In this document: in pieces, positions 33,856 to 45,854 of the stretch
Numbering within the stretch: the stretch's first letter is position 1
How the letters are laid out: the number at the start of each line of letters is the position of its first letter
DNA from: Hysterangium stoloniferum
Taxonomy: Eukaryota > Basidiomycota > Agaricomycetes > Hysterangiales > Hysterangiaceae
Reading direction: 5' to 3'
Assembly: GCA_015178975.1 (NCBI GenBank)
Contig: WHVD01000286.1
Location: forward strand, 1 to 64,000
DNA length: 64,000 bases
Program-made: the position numbers and the translations under genes
The notes under the pieces: generated by a model
The model's input: the letters and a program-made list of their open reading frames with translations, nothing else
Database searches by the model: none
Told to the model about the DNA's origin: nothing

Positions 33856-34985
33856 ATGATGTTCGATGTAGCTTAAGATACTTCGACGAGTAATACAAAG
33901 TATGATATCCTGAGGATGATTTCCTCCGCTTTTAAAGGGGTCAAAAGATGATTCCAGAAAGAGATTGCTACTCCGATAACTTCAAATCTTGTCTTCTTGC
34001 ACCTGTTCTCCAGCAGAGCACTGAGATAACCCCCCAATGGGGAATAAACTCTTCAAATTCATGAAGGATTATTATACAACAATCGATCACTTGCCAAAAA
34101 TGAATACATACCTACAAGGTCTCCGCGGAGACCCCGGCTAGTACCCAGAGAAACTTGAAGGTGAGAAGTGTCGGAAAAAACCGAAAATCCTGACCAGGTC
34201 GACGGGCTAGACTAGGTTCCGGTTTTCTCGATCCGTGCTTCTCATGGAGCTCTTACGGATTTAAATCGACTCCTGGGTAAGAAGAGTATGTTTACAAATT
34301 CGAAGTCATGACAGCCGGCTGGTCTTGGATGGGGCACCCAGGCATCAGGCTGACGGCGCTCACACTACCACGCGGGTCACACTGCCACGCGGGTACACTC
34401 CCTGCCGAAGGTCGCACTCCCTGCCAAGTCACACTGCCTCACCACGCAGCATGCAAGCCTGCGGAGACGCTGGAAGGCTACAGTTCTCTGCCGACAAGGC
34501 CACTGACCCATATGATTTGCGTTTTGGTTGACGCGTTTAATTCATGCTATTGAAATTGACTAACATTTTTTCTTTATTTCTGTCCTTGGGCAAGTCTTAC
34601 CGCGCGTCGCTTTCGATAACGAGTTGAGGCTATGCCCAAAGCCTAAGCCTTCCCAAAAACTACTATGATAGCCGAGAAATTCAATATCCGAAATTCCCGT
34701 TGCGGTCACAGCACCTGCTCATAGTGGACAGCGTCCCAGAAGCTCTTTAGTTCAACCAGCCTGTCTCGAAACCCGCGTAAAGTCAAGAGAACAGAGAGAT
34801 GGAACGGATGCCACAAGGCAAGAAGTACAGGCATGCCATTTACCTTTAATACCTAGAGGAAGCATCACAGTTGCCACAACCGCTCACGGATGTTGACAAC
34901 AGCTCTTCCACTGAACGGGATCGTAAGCCTCTGCAAGAGGATTCTGCACCTTGCCCTCAAATGCCAAAGCAATCAGTCCCATCGA
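33856..34985. repeat. A 3' flank and repeat block D9
   Basis: 33990-34090 carries the AATAAACTCTTCAAATTCATG 3'-flank motif. 34165-34290 carries the TGTCGGAAAAA block. 34310-34450 carries CATCAGGCTGACGG and the GTCACACTGCC units. 34600-34985 carries the D frames. The order is the reverse of 49980-49010. Confidence 0.5.
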
Positions 34986-35629
34986 CATTCGGGGGGCAAG
35001 CGGGTGGCTGCGAATAAGACGGTGCATGACGAAGGGAATGCTACACAGTGCGAGGAGGATGATGATGAGCGGCGTTTCAGACGTTTTCTGGGCGTTAGGG
35101 TTTGGAGAGGGGCTCCTGGCGTACGGGGGAGGTACTAACTGAATCCATCGGATATTCCGCCGTCATTCACTGGCTGGCCCGTAATGAGCCCACGCAACCA
35201 CCGAATCATCTCAAACACCCCCAAAACGCTACCCAGTGCATTACACAGCCGCCCAAGCTGCTCCGCCACACCGACCATAGCGAAGAACGACGAATGTGTA
35301 GCCATATACATGCTTTCGGGCATCTGGGAAAAGCCTCCGAACGTCTGCACTATGGTCGAAATGAGCGCAAATGTGGGTCGTTGCTTCGAACTGATGTGTG
35401 AGTGTCGGGTTATGCGGATTGAATGGTGGCTGCCTCCACTTGACGTGCGTGCTTGTGGGCCCAAATCAAGCTCGGCATCTTCCATTTCATTTCCTTCCCA
35501 TCCACAGTCATTGTCATCTGTCGGGCTTCCCTTTCTGCTCAACACTGTTGGTACAACCACCATCCACCGTAGTAGTTGCGCTTGGGAGTCGGCCTTAGAG
35601 AATATGGCCCCTCCTGCTGGATGGATCAC
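34986..35629 (-). pseudogene. PEX13 fragment, copy 2
   Basis: The minus strand is open from 35629 to 35135. It contains TIVQTFGGFSQMPESMYMAT, HSSFFAMVGVAEQLG and GSVLGVFEMIRWLRGLITG. Its N-terminal side has an acidic stretch (DDNDCGWEGNEMEDAELDLG). The hydrophobic LLALCSIPFVMHRLI-like segment follows near 35060-34990 after a frame change. No SH3 piece is nearby. It is the inverted sister of 48300-49010. Confidence 0.85.
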
Positions 35630-36240
35630 TGTTCATGGGATCATTCGCCCAGCGCATTTGGGCAAGGTTTGTCCAACGTCATTTAATTAATGCCATCATA
35701 TACTGACTTAACTTAATTTAAGCAGGACCCAAAGCCGGGACACTCCATCCCCATATCGTTCCCAAGGCAAATACCACCATCCTCCCCAAGTCACAAACTG
35801 CCGGTCATGATATTGTGCATGTGGATGACGGTAATGTCAAAGGCCCCAGTGAAGATCGGGACTATAACCCACGTATCTCGTGGGAAGAAAGGGGGAAGGG
35901 GCTCGATCTTGGAGAGTATGGCCCCCTCATGCTGGATGGATTGCTATTGACGGGATCATTTGCCAAGCGCATTGTGCAAGGTTTGTCCGACATCATTTAA
36001 CTGAAGTCATCATATACTTACTGGACTTAATTTGAGGAGGACCCAATGATGAGACGTTCCACATCAGTCCCAAGACGAATATCACCATCCACCCCAAGTC
36101 ACAAACTGCTGGTGATGATGGATCCGAGTATATGGTACCGGTTTCGTGTCGTTTATTTTTACTTTTAATCATATATTACTTAATTATCGTACTATTTACA
36201 GAATCTTCCTTCATCGAAGACGACGATGAAACCATTGATC
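35570..36240 (+). pseudogene. Module B, copies B3/B4 (3' exons only)
   Basis: There are three exon-like pieces: 35585-35665; about 35725-35960 (DGNVKGPSEDRDYNPRISWE and GEYGPLMLDGLLLTGSFAKR); and 36040-36240, with an intron whose acceptor TTTACAG precedes ESSFIEDDDETIDQKVLAG. The transmembrane exon and tandem repeats are absent. The sequence then jumps into block X at GGCCTCCCAGATATAAACAC. Confidence 0.5.
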
Positions 36241-36430
36241 AGAAAGTGTTGGCCGGCCTCCCAGATATAAACACCAATACATCATTATGCTTGAGCCATG
36301 TATTTCGGGTGTTTCGAAGCCAAGCTAAAAGTAGCGACGATGTTTCCATATTAAAACCAGAATTCAAAAAGCAGGGGTAAATACAGAATTTGATCCCCGA
36401 GACGTCCAAAAATAGGCTCAAATACCATAC
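36241..36430 (-). repeat. Shard of block X between two B copies
   Basis: Matches the GGCCGAGTAAATTC to CGTATGGTATTTGAG part of block X (compare 3430-3700), shortened by an internal deletion. Confidence 0.5.
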
Positions 36431-37595
36431 ATGAGTCACGAGACTACATCCATTCTCAAAAGACAGCCTTGCGACGGTATTGATAAGCAAGCCATTACAA
36501 GGCAGACCCAGCTGCGTCGCGCGCTTGGCACACGCGCTGCATGTACACAGCCAGGAGACAATCTGTCGTGAGCTCAAGCAACGGTGAGTGTTATGCGCAA
36601 CAACGAAGAGTTTTATACATGACAATGATTTTCTAGAAATGCTGTGGTGATCGGCGGTGCGTGTATTGCCTTGATGCACATCGCTCTGGTATTCACGCTG
36701 CTCGGCGCCATCGTGTACTTCGCACACTCTCATCTTCCAAACGCGCACGTCGAGGATGCCTACGCGGCTGATCAGGCACCGGATGTGGATGACGGGAACG
36801 TCGACGGCGCCGACGCGGCTGATCATGAACCTGCTGCAGATGACGGGAACGTCAAGGGCACAGACGTGGCTGATTATGCACCCGCTGCGGATGACGGGAA
36901 AGTCAAGGGCGCCGACGCGGCTGATCACGCACCCACTCTGAATGACGGTATCATCGAGGGCATTGCGCCGGTGATCATGCACCCGCTGTGGATGGCGGTA
37001 ACGCCGTGGGCACCGACGCGGCTGATCACGCACCCACTGTGGATGACGGTAACGTCAAGGGCACCAATGCGGCTGATCGCCTACCCGCTGTGGATGATGG
37101 TAGCGTCAAGGTCACCGACGCAGATCCCAACTCTACCCCATGTATCTCGTGGGAAGACAAGGGAAAGGGAGTCGACCTTAGAGAGTATGGCCCCTTCATG
37201 CTGGATGGATTGCTGTTCATGGGATCATTTGCCCAGTGCATTGGGCAAGGTTTGTCCGACGTCGTTTAATTAATGCCATCATATACTGACTTGACTTAAT
37301 TTGAGTAGGACCGAATGCTGTGACATTCCACCTCGTTCCCAAGGCAAATACCACCTTCCGCCCCAAGTCACAAACTGTTAGTGATGATGGATCTGAGCAT
37401 ACGGTACCGGGTTCGTGTCAGCTATTTTTACTTTTCATCATCTATTACTTAACTATCCTACTATTTACAGAATCTTCCTTCATCAACGACGACGACGAAG
37501 CCACTGATCAGAAAGTGTTGGCCGGTACAAGCATGCAGACAGACCTGTCTCCAGCATTTGGTTCGTACACTTCATGCCTTTGCGCGGATCTATAA
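36431..37595 (+). pseudogene. Module B, copy B5: best membrane/repeat protein copy
   Basis: Exon a ends ETICRELKQR at 36583. Intron is 36584-36636 (GTGAGT to TTCTAG). Exon b starts in frame with a hydrophobic helix (IGGACIALMHIALVFTLLGA) directly joined to HVEDAYAADQAPDVDDGNVD and the 17-residue repeats, so the helix-plus-repeat layout is real here. A deletion near 36965 shifts the frame within repeat 5. The tail reads CISWEDKGKGVDLREYGPFM and FMGSFAQCIGQ, then a GTTTGTCC donor. Later exons at 37312-37408 and 37471-37530 (ESSFINDDDEATDQKVLAG) follow. A single-pass membrane protein with an acidic repeat tail is inferred. The family is unknown. Confidence 0.6.
36755..37120 (+). repeat. 51-bp coding tandem repeat, 7 units
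   Basis: Seven units of the same 17-residue repeat as at 4195, here with Tyr, Thr and Ala replacements (for example TDVADYAPAADDGKVKG). The copy-number difference (5 versus 7) shows expansion or contraction after duplication. Confidence 0.85.
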
Positions 37596-38149
37596 AAACT
37601 AATAAAAATCAGCGAGACTTGCAGATATTCCTGTCACAGCGTTGCTCCCGGTTGTCCCATTCGTTCACCATGTTGTGTCTTGCCAACTCAACCCCGACAC
37701 GCGAGCGCTAGCGCTACCACCACCACAATGGACAGTGAAGGGATCAATAATCATGGATCTGGACAAGGTAGTGACTCCTTTATCCTAATGTGGTATTGGA
37801 GGAATTAATATTTTGTGCAAATAGAGAAGTCTATGCAGAGACGTCGTATAGGGGCATCGAGGGGGCATCTGGGGGGGGTCATCATCTAGTACTCAGTATG
37901 TTACACCACTTGTTTCTCTCATACATCCTTAATTTTCATTAAATTCAGGATCTGCCCTCACACGACGGTACTGGGCACGGTGCGCTTGCCGGACGAGCTG
38001 ATGAGCAGTCCGGATCCTGGGCCAAAACCAGCCCATTATCCCCATCTCCAATTCCCGTTGTACTGACCCCTGTAGCTTTTCGGCGGTCTTATGCCACCAC
38101 TGTGCCGTTGCCTTCCATCCTATCCTCCCTCCTGGGAACAAAAATAAAA
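37596..38149 (+). pseudogene. Small multi-exon gene fragment with conserved intron
   Basis: ATG near 37728 gives MDSEGINNHGSGQ, followed by an intron starting GTAGTGACTCC and ending GTGCAAATAG. A short exon follows, then an acceptor TTAAATTCAG and DLPSHDGTGHGALAGRADEQ. It then runs into a PVPL-type phrase of block X (PVVLTPVAFRRSYATT). The inverted copy is at 47200-47660 (MDSEGMNNHGYRQ, DLPSHDGTGHGALAGRAYEQ). Not recognised. Confidence 0.45.
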
Positions 38150-38789
38150 CCTGTTATTCGTCATTGAGCGGAAGTTGAAATCGGCCCCGGTTACTGGAGC
38201 GGATCGGGACGAAGCTACTGTACGGCACCAAGATCTCCATGTTGGTTGGGAAGTGCTTCTTCAACACACGATGTGTGGAGGAGCACCAAAGGGGGGTTGT
38301 AAGGCTCATAGACACAGGCGAGGGGGAAAAGACAAGGAATAGGCTGCTTAAAAAACAGCTAACAGTGGGGCAATTGAGCATAATTGTTAAAGAGGGGGTG
38401 GATCTCTTGAGGCATGTTCGTTCTGGTAAACGCCATCCATTTCATGCTAAAATCATGTTAAAGAGGCCATCTTACCCGCGTAAAATCCGATATCGGGGGA
38501 AATGGCTTCTCATAAATACGTATACCGCTTTATATCCGGCTTTGGCACTAGCGAAGAAGCGAATATCGGCAGTCATAGTAGTGCTGGCGCATGTAATCAA
38601 TCTCATGGTGTTTATTGAGGATTTGCCAGCTAAAATGGTTCCCGCAACTTCTTGGTGACTGCTGTGCTGTCGCCTCAATATTCCTATCACACCCTGGCGG
38701 ATACCCCTAAGCACCCTTAGACAATCGACCGCTCCGTTGGGGAATAAACTCTTTAAATTTGTAAAGGATTATAAGGTTCTATCACTTGA
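38150..38789 (+). pseudogene. A-family copy A7 (exons 2-3, short form)
   Basis: Starts inside exon 2 (PVIRH) and lacks about 15 codons around GPGY. It reads SMLVGKCFFNTRCVEEHQRG and QLSIIVKEGVDLLRH, then the GC-donor intron (GCATGTTCG...TTAAAG) and exon 3 (RPSYPRKIRYRGKWLL to DLPAKMVP). It is cut into the 3' flank without exons 4-5. It is the left end of the second copy of the duplicated segment. Confidence 0.65.
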
Positions 38790-39480
38790 GGGTAAATCCA
38801 TACTTATAATCTTTGCATGGGGAGCCGTGCTAGTATGGGGAAAAATTGGAGGCACGGTTTGGGAAAAGTATCGGAAGAAACCGAATATCATTTTCAGCTG
38901 TGTCGGCCTGAATAGGTGCCAGCTTTCCCGAGCCCCGCTGCCTAAGTCCTGAGCCAGTCGACTGATCGTGTCTGAGGCATCCAGGCATCAGGCTGACGGC
39001 TTTGCATAGAATCCCACAGAAAGGGTCACGCAGCATGGGCAATATTCTTCCGCGTCGCCTTCGATAAGGTATGTTGACGAGTTCGAGGCCATTGCCAAAG
39101 TCTAAGCCTTGCCAAACACTGCACCATGACGGCCTAACAAGAATATTCCCAACAGTCCCGTCGCAGTTACAGCACCTGCTCCATAGTTGACAAAGTCCTA
39201 GAAGCTCGTTCGTTTACCCACTGTGTCTTGTCGAGACCCACGCAAGGTCGAGAGAAGGTGACTAAGAAAGAGATGCAACAGATGAAACAAGACAAGAGGG
39301 TAGGGGCATGCCATTTACTTTGAATATTTAGAGGAAGCATCACAGTTGCCGCAACTGTCCATGGATGTCGACAACCAGAGGCTCTCTCGCTCGTCACGTC
39401 CACTGAAGGGGATCATAAGCCTCGTCAACAGGATCCTACACCCTGTCCTCAAACGACAAAGCAATCAGTCCCAGCGAGAT
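38790..39480. repeat. Repeat block D3
   Basis: Direct sister of 9831-10530. The minus strand reads PGCLRHDQSTGSGLRQRGSG. It keeps the GACAAAGTCCTAGAAGCTCG segment that is deleted in D2. Confidence 0.5.
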
Positions 39481-39800
39481 TCGAGGCGTTGTTGACGCCA
39501 CCAAGTACGCCGTTACCACCGATGCAGTCTGTTGTAATGCCTCGACGTAGGAGTTAGCTCGCAAGCAAAACCGGGTCAGTGATTTTTCGACGAGGTTCGT
39601 GGAAATAGACACCGTCGCGGACTTTGAAGGTACAGGTTTGGGGAGGTTGGGAGGTTGGGAGAGTAGGAGGACGTTGTCCAAGATGGAGCCTATCTACAAT
39701 GCGACGAGCGTGAGACGAGAGGTGGAATTGAATGTAAATAAAAAGGAAATGAAATGAAAGTGGAAGAGGCCGAGCTTGATTTGGGAGCTCCCAAGTTGTT
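39436..39800 (-). repeat. Repeat block E, copy 3
   Basis: Sister of 10485-10800. The minus strand is open as DNVLLLSQPPNLPKPVPSKS and SLTRFCLRANSYVEALQQTA, ending in the LIALSFEDRV phrase. Confidence 0.45.
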
Positions 39801-39903
39801 GCGTCAGGTCGATGGATGCTTCATGGTTTGGCTTTGATTGGGTTGGCTAATGCTTCACTTCTTCTCCTCGGTTTATTTACCGGACCATGAAAGACGGCAC
39901 AAC

Positions 39904-40147
39904 TGACAAAATTGGACCGAGCTAAAATAGAAGAGGGGCAGCGGATGCCCAAGACTCAGCCGCTGCGCAGCGGGGCTGTGGGGAAACGACTAATGTTGCA
40001 CTTCATACCATCGCATCCATATATACGCGTGCGGGAGAAAAATGCGCTCGTACGATGAAAGAGAAAATATAAGCAAGTGGTCTAGTCCGATATACGATCT
40101 GGCAGTGTTCCCGCCTTTTGGGATATGAGAATTGCCGCTTTTTGTCA
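39904..40147 (-). repeat. Solo LTR (copia family), copy 4
   Basis: TGACAAAATT to TTTTTGTCA with intact ends, in the same place in the repeat unit as 10945. Confidence 0.85.
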
Positions 40148-40159
40148 CAACAACATTGT

Positions 40160-40262
40160 TCCTGTCGTCTCAAAAGTATTCGGTTAACAGAATACTAGTT
40201 TAGACCCCAAAATCAGCCCATTTATTGTTTTATGGCCCCTCCAGGCTAATACGGGGGTCTGA
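40160..40262 (+). pseudogene. Shard of A-family intron 4 and exon 5, second copy
   Basis: Sister of 11203-11290 (GTCGTCTCAAAAGTATTCGG to GGCTAATACGGGGG). Confidence 0.65.
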
Positions 40263-40419
40263 ATTATTCATGGACAAAACTAAGAGTATTTATCTTTATT
40301 GTTTTAGATGTAATGAAACCATATCGGCCGAGACCCTATACAACCTCTATTTGGCCAAAGACACAAAAAGACCAGACGATTGAGAAACGAAGCATCAATT
40401 TAGGTCACGTGTGATTGGT

Positions 40420-42155
40420 ATCGCCTGTTTTAAGCGTTGGAAGGATGCTTCTTAATGGCGCTGAATCTGACATGGGTGCCCTTGGGACCCATGATAGGGA
40501 AGTCCCTAATGCTAAGTGTCGGTCATGGGAGGCCATGGGCTGTGGTATGTGACTCGTGTATGGTATTTGAGCCGATTTTGGGACGTCTCGGGGATCAAAT
40601 TCTTTATTTGCCCCTGCTTTTTGAATGGTGGTTTTAATGTGGAGACATCGAGTCTATTTTTAGCTTGGCTTCTTTCTCCACAACCAGTGGTCACACTGGT
40701 CACAATCACACGAGGGCTTGGAGCACCCATCAAATGGTGGAGGATCGCCAGGAGGGCTGAAACAACCAAAATACCCAAGTATAACGACGAGAAACATGTA
40801 TTGTTTATATCTGGGAGGCCGAGTAAATTCATTGACTACCTAACTTCCTTCATTCTTGACTGGCGTAGTCGTAGGGTCTATGGCATCGGGAGTTCATTGA
40901 CCTGGTATAGATTAAACCTCTGACACGACATCAGGTGGGGCTAAATATTGGCGGACGTTGCATGCGATCAAATAGCATGGGGGGGCGATCCCGGCGGAAG
41001 CCCTTCTATATATTAACTGATACATTAAAAAATTGTATTCCTAGTCAAACATGCGCTCGATTATTATTGGGTAACTTCAACCCATCCGCGGATTTGTTGG
41101 GTATACGCGCTTTGCATATTAATTGGGTGGATTATTCATCACAAGGTGGTGAAAGACACAGCCTTGGGAGCTTTTACCAGCGTGATCCATGGGGACGAGT
41201 AATCCATGTGAGCTATAAAACTTAATTTATCATGCCTTGTATGATCTAAGTAGAGCGTGGTTCATTTTCCAGCAGCCTAAATGTTGGAAATACAAGTGCG
41301 ACACAGTCTATTGACCTTTTGTTTCCGATTGTTCCAAATTGACACAATTGTTATATAAATTCGTCCAACCCCTTTTGTTTAGTGTCTCATCACACTAACC
41401 TTGTTTCACATAGCGTTTTCAACAACGCGTTTGTTATTGATCTACTTATTTGTACGTGAAAAGACTACATTTCGTATTTAGTCTTTGAGCTAGGTGCATA
41501 TCACCTCAGACGTTTGCATATTATTTGCGCACGACTGAGTGTAACTGTCTCGTTACAGTCTTTTACTAAATGGGGAACATGACTCGCAGTTCCACCTAGT
41601 CTCCTGACCATACGCCTTCCTACCCACTAAGAGCCGTCATATGGGCATACACGGTGGATGTTTTCAGTTCCCAGCAGAGATGATAGGACGGAAGGCAATG
41701 GCACAGGGGTGGCATTAGGCCGCTGACAAGTTACAGTGGTAAGTACAGCGGGAATTGGAAATGGTGGATAACGGGTTATTTTCACATTCTTGTACAGACT
41801 TTTCGTATTCTTTTTTTTTGCGTTCATCTTGACCTCGACTCTAAACAAGAGACTGTTCATGCGCTCTTTGATTGTCCTATTAAGGAAATGAAGCAAATGG
41901 ACGCATTAATGAACCCAATGAAAGCCCACGATGAAAGAAAACCCATCGATCGATTTTTCGCACCTGCTTATAGGCACTGCCATCAAGTTCAATGTCTTTC
42001 ACATATAATTCATCTTCTTGAAAGCTACCGCACCACTATTTTCTACGGTAACAGACGGACTGGGTCCCGCTTTTTATGCACAGTCGAAACTACTCATGTG
42101 GGTCTTAGCCGACAAGGTACAAATACTGTGTGTGATGGGGCAAACAATGTTGTTG
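40420..42155. repeat. Repeat block X, copy 3 (with LTR insertion)
   Basis: Direct sister of 11460-12747. It retains the longer HALFDCPIKEMK to PIDRFFAPAYRH phrase on the plus strand (41840-41975). A solo LTR at 41282-41565 interrupts it. Confidence 0.5.
41282..41565 (+). repeat. Solo LTR-like insertion, 284 bp, TSD CTAAA
   Basis: It begins TGTTGGAAATAC and ends GTTACAGTCTTTTA, with CTAAA on both sides (41277-41281, 41566-41570). The sister copy has one CTAAA at 12329-12333. A TATATAAA box is present near 41354. The right end is not the usual CA, so the exact boundary may differ by a few bases. Confidence 0.75.
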
Positions 42156-42396
42156 TGACAAAAACCGGTAATGCTCATACCCCAAACGCGGGAACACCTA
42201 GATCGTATATCGGGCTAGACTATCCGCTTATATTTTGCCTTTCATCGTACGAGCGCATTTGTCACCCACACGCGTATATATGTATGCGATTCTATGGAGT
42301 GCAACCTCAGTCGTTTCCCTACAACCCCACTACGCAGCGACTGAGTCTTGGGAATCCGCTGCCCCTCTTCTATTATAGCGCAGTCCAATTTTGTCA
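42156..42396 (+). repeat. Solo LTR (copia family), copy 5
   Basis: TGACAAAAACCGG to CAATTTTGTCA, intact ends; sister of 12748. Confidence 0.85.
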
Positions 42397-43255
42397 GTTG
42401 TACTGTCTTTCATTGTCCTGTAAATAAAACGAGGAGGAGAAGTGAAGCATTAGCCAACCCAATCAAAGCCAAACCATGCAGACACAACATCCATCGACCT
42501 GACGCACCAACTTGGGAGCTCCCAAATCAAGCTCGGCCTTGTTCCACTTGGGACTGATTGCTTTGGCGTTTGAGGACAGGGTGGAGGATCCTTTTGAAGA
42601 GGCTTATGATCCCCTTCAGTGGAAGTGACGAGCGGGAGAGCTTCTGGTTGTCGACATCCATGGACAGTTGCGGCAACTGTGATGCTTCCTCTAAATCTTC
42701 AAAGTAAATGGCATGCCCGTACCCTCTTGTCTTGTTGCATCTGTTGCATCTCTTTCTTAGTATCCTTCTCTAGTCCTTGCGTGGGTTTCTACAAGACACA
42801 GTGGGCAAACGAAAGAGCTTCTGGGACTTTTTCAACTATGAGCAGGGGCTGTAACTGCGACGGGACTGTTGGGAATTTTCTTGTTCGGCCGTCATGGTGC
42901 AGTGTTTGGCAAGGCTTAGAGTTTGGGCATGGCCACAAACTCATCAACATACCTTATCGAAGGCGACGTGCAAGAAGACTCGCCCATGCTGCGTGACCCT
43001 GGTGGCAGGCTGTGTGACCCTTGCTGCGGAATTCTATGCCTGGATGCCTCAGGCACGATCAGTCAACTGGCTCAGGACTTAAGCAGCGGGGATCAGGAAA
43101 GCGGGCCCTATTCAGGCCGACACGGCTGATAATGATATCCGTTTCTTCCGATACGTTTATCAAACTGTGCCTCCAATTTCTCCCCATACTAGCACGGCTC
43201 CCCATGCAAACATTATGAGTATGGATTTACCCTCAAGTGAGAGAGCCTTATAATC
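42397..43255. repeat. Repeat block D5 (inverted)
   Basis: Sister of 12989-13865. About 25 bp are missing near 43039 (the AAAACCGTCAGCCTGATG part). Confidence 0.5.
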
Positions 43256-43259
43256 CTTT

Positions 43260-44302
43260 ATGAATTTGAAGAGTTTATTCCCCAACGGAACGGTCGATTG
43301 TCTAAGGGTGCTTGGAGGTATCCACCAAGGTGTAATAGGAATATCGAGGCGACACCATAGCAGTCACCAAGAAGTTGCGGGGAACCATTTTGGCTGGCGA
43401 ATCCTCAATAAGCAACATGAGATCGATTACATGCGCCATCACTACTATGACTCTGCTGATGTTCGCTTCTTCGCTAGTGCCAAGGCTGGATATAAAGGCG
43501 GTATATGTATTTATGAGAAGCCATTCCCCCCGATATCGAATTTTACGCAGGTAAGACGGCCTTCTTCAACATGATTTGAGCATGCAATGGATGGCGTTTA
43601 CCAGAAGCGAACATGCCTCAAGAGATCAACCCCCTCTTTAACAATTATGCTCAATTGCCCCACTGTTAACTGTTTTTCAAGCAGTCTATTCCTTGCCTTT
43701 TCCCCCTCGCCTGCGTCTGTGAGCCTAACAACCCTCCTTTGGTGCTCCTCCACATGTCGTGTGTTGAAGAAGCACTTTCCGACCAAAATGGATAACTTGG
43801 TGCCGTACAGTAGCTTTGTCCCGATCCGCTCCATTGCCAGACCACAAAAGTAACCGGGGCCGACTTCCACGTCCGTTGGATTAAGAATGGCAGGTGAGAA
43901 CCACCTAGTCATGGCTTCTCTCATAATGTTGGACATGCCTTGCCCGATTCCTGATGAATCCAGCAAGCCTTGTGGCGGCTCCAGGCAAGTTGAAAAACCA
44001 CCGCACTCAACGAAAAAACAGTCCGACACATTGGAGTCGATTCTTCAAACAAAAGCTGAACATAACAGTTGCTGAACCCATGAATCAAATGCGTCCTTGG
44101 TGATCGATACATGCTCGTGACCTTGTCTGTGGTAACAGAGGCCGTGACCCTCTCTATTACACGCCCATAGTCTCTGAAGTATATCCTGACAATGACTTTC
44201 GAGGACTGCGATCCGTTGAGATTCGAGGGCAGCAGGCGAGATCACTGGGGGTAGCACTTTGCCCTGGTCGGGGTGACTCAGTACTACCTCGTGGTCGGAC
44301 AT
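43260..44302 (-). pseudogene. A-family copy A8 (exons 1-3, short form)
   Basis: ATG at 44302 (MSDHEVVLSHPDQ). Exon 1 ends at a donor near 44067 (AGCAACTG|TTATG, GT mutated). Exon 2 is open from CGGFSTCLEPPQGLLDSSGI to VDLLRH, over 43598-44029. It contains FSPAILNPTDVEVGPGYFCG. Exon 3 is truncated into the 3' flank. It is the sister of A4 and the right arm of the second palindrome. Confidence 0.72.
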
Positions 44303-44499
44303 GGGGAGCGTGAGGTATAGACAAGAGGCGTGTCACGAGAATGGAAAGAGAACCGTTGACAAGGTTCATCAGGCTCTTTCTAGGTTTGTGAAACACCGCT
44401 TTGAATGTAGTTCAAATTACCACTGGTCTACTAAGTCACTGGAAAAGGCCCCGCTTCCAAAGATGGCCTTTAAACGCCAAGGGCCATAAATATTATATG

Positions 44500-45100
44500 A
44501 TAGCATTATAACTGTAAATACGGAAAATAATAGATTAGTTATCATAAATAAACTGAAAAAGAGAAAAGCTGTGATGTATGTACAAAACTGGCTTGGTTAC
44601 TTTATCCGAAGATTTACGTATATATTAACAAGGGACTTTGTACTTCGTGTTCATGAAAACATCAGTGAGAGAACCTTTTCTTTCTATCCTTCTGCCGACG
44701 TATCGACTGGTGCGGCTGAGTTGGGTGCCACCATCCTCGGCTTTCACTCTTCATTCTTTTTATCAAAAAAGAAATAGATTGGGCTACACTTCCATTAAGA
44801 GTGAAGACGTAAAAGGAGGAGTAAACACGTTTATGATGAAGCCAGGTGAAAAAAGTGATTCCGCCAGCTTCTCTTTCCTGCCAATGTGCATTTGCCTGGC
44901 AGCTCATCGTGTGTTGTGTATAAAATTTGACCTTGTCAAAACTTGTTCACCCATTTCATTTGCATGGACACCATGATCTGAGCGACTTCAATGATGTCAT
45001 GTTTTGCCTGTTCTTCCATATTAATCACTCTCCTTATTTTCCATATTTCCACACCCCACACATATTCTCACTACCCATATCGCTCACATTATCACTATTC
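44500..45100 (-). repeat. Block C next to copia relic, second copy
   Basis: Direct sister of 15100-15711, over 95 percent alike by eye, including the CACTCTTCATTCTTTTTATC motif. Confidence 0.5.
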
Positions 45101-45854
45101 CTATACCCTATGGCAATCAGCCCACAGACGGGCAGAAGGAAATAGACCAAGCCAATGTGTGTAATAAATATGTGTCCATGGGGATAATGGGTTTGTAAGT
45201 ATGTCGATGATCATTTCTTTTGTTGAGGGGAAATGGAGTTGTATGGTGCCGTTTTCAATTGAATGTTGAATAAAGCGGTATTTGACTTCGATGTGTTTCA
45301 TTTGGTGGTGTGGACATTGATTAGAAGTGTACTATCATTCTTTGATTATCTCCCAAAGTAGCTGTTGGGTCTTCATGTATGATATTGAGTTCACCTAAGA
45401 AGTGTCTTGTCACATGGCTTCGCAGGCGGCTTCTGAAAGTGCCACGGTAGTCTGTTTTCTGGATGACCAAGATACAGGTCCCGCTCCAAGAAAGATTGTC
45501 CTCAGTATCCCCTGCAAAATCCCCATCTGAATATCTCTGTAAGTATCAATTTCCTCCTCCTAAGCGTGATTCTTGCTCTCTAGTCGTAAACAGATATTCA
45601 TTTGGCGAGATTGAAATGGGCAAGAGCAGGACTAGATGAACACTGAGATAGTTTACTGGCCGGATAAGCGATATCAGAACACGATACGACAGCTGGGAAC
45701 ATGGGACTTCCAATAAGCTCTTGATAGTGCAGTTTGGTTGTTTCTTCTTTTTCCTCACTGGTTTCTGGCCATGCGATGGAACTAAATCCGATTCCAAATG
45801 GGATAGGAGATCACGTTGGTTTAGAATACTTCATTTCACTCCCATGACTACCAC
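45101..45854 (-). pseudogene. Copia relic: RT C-terminus and RNase H
   Basis: The minus strand reads LIRPVNYLSVHLVLLLPIS and NEYLFTTREQESRLGG (RT connection region, near 45797-45546), then YSDGDFAGDTEDN, KHIEVKYRFIQHSIENGTIQ and TKEMIIDILTNPLS. Unlike the 15.7-kb copy it continues past the RNase H, so it is the more complete version. It ends where the LTR-like block begins. Confidence 0.8.
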
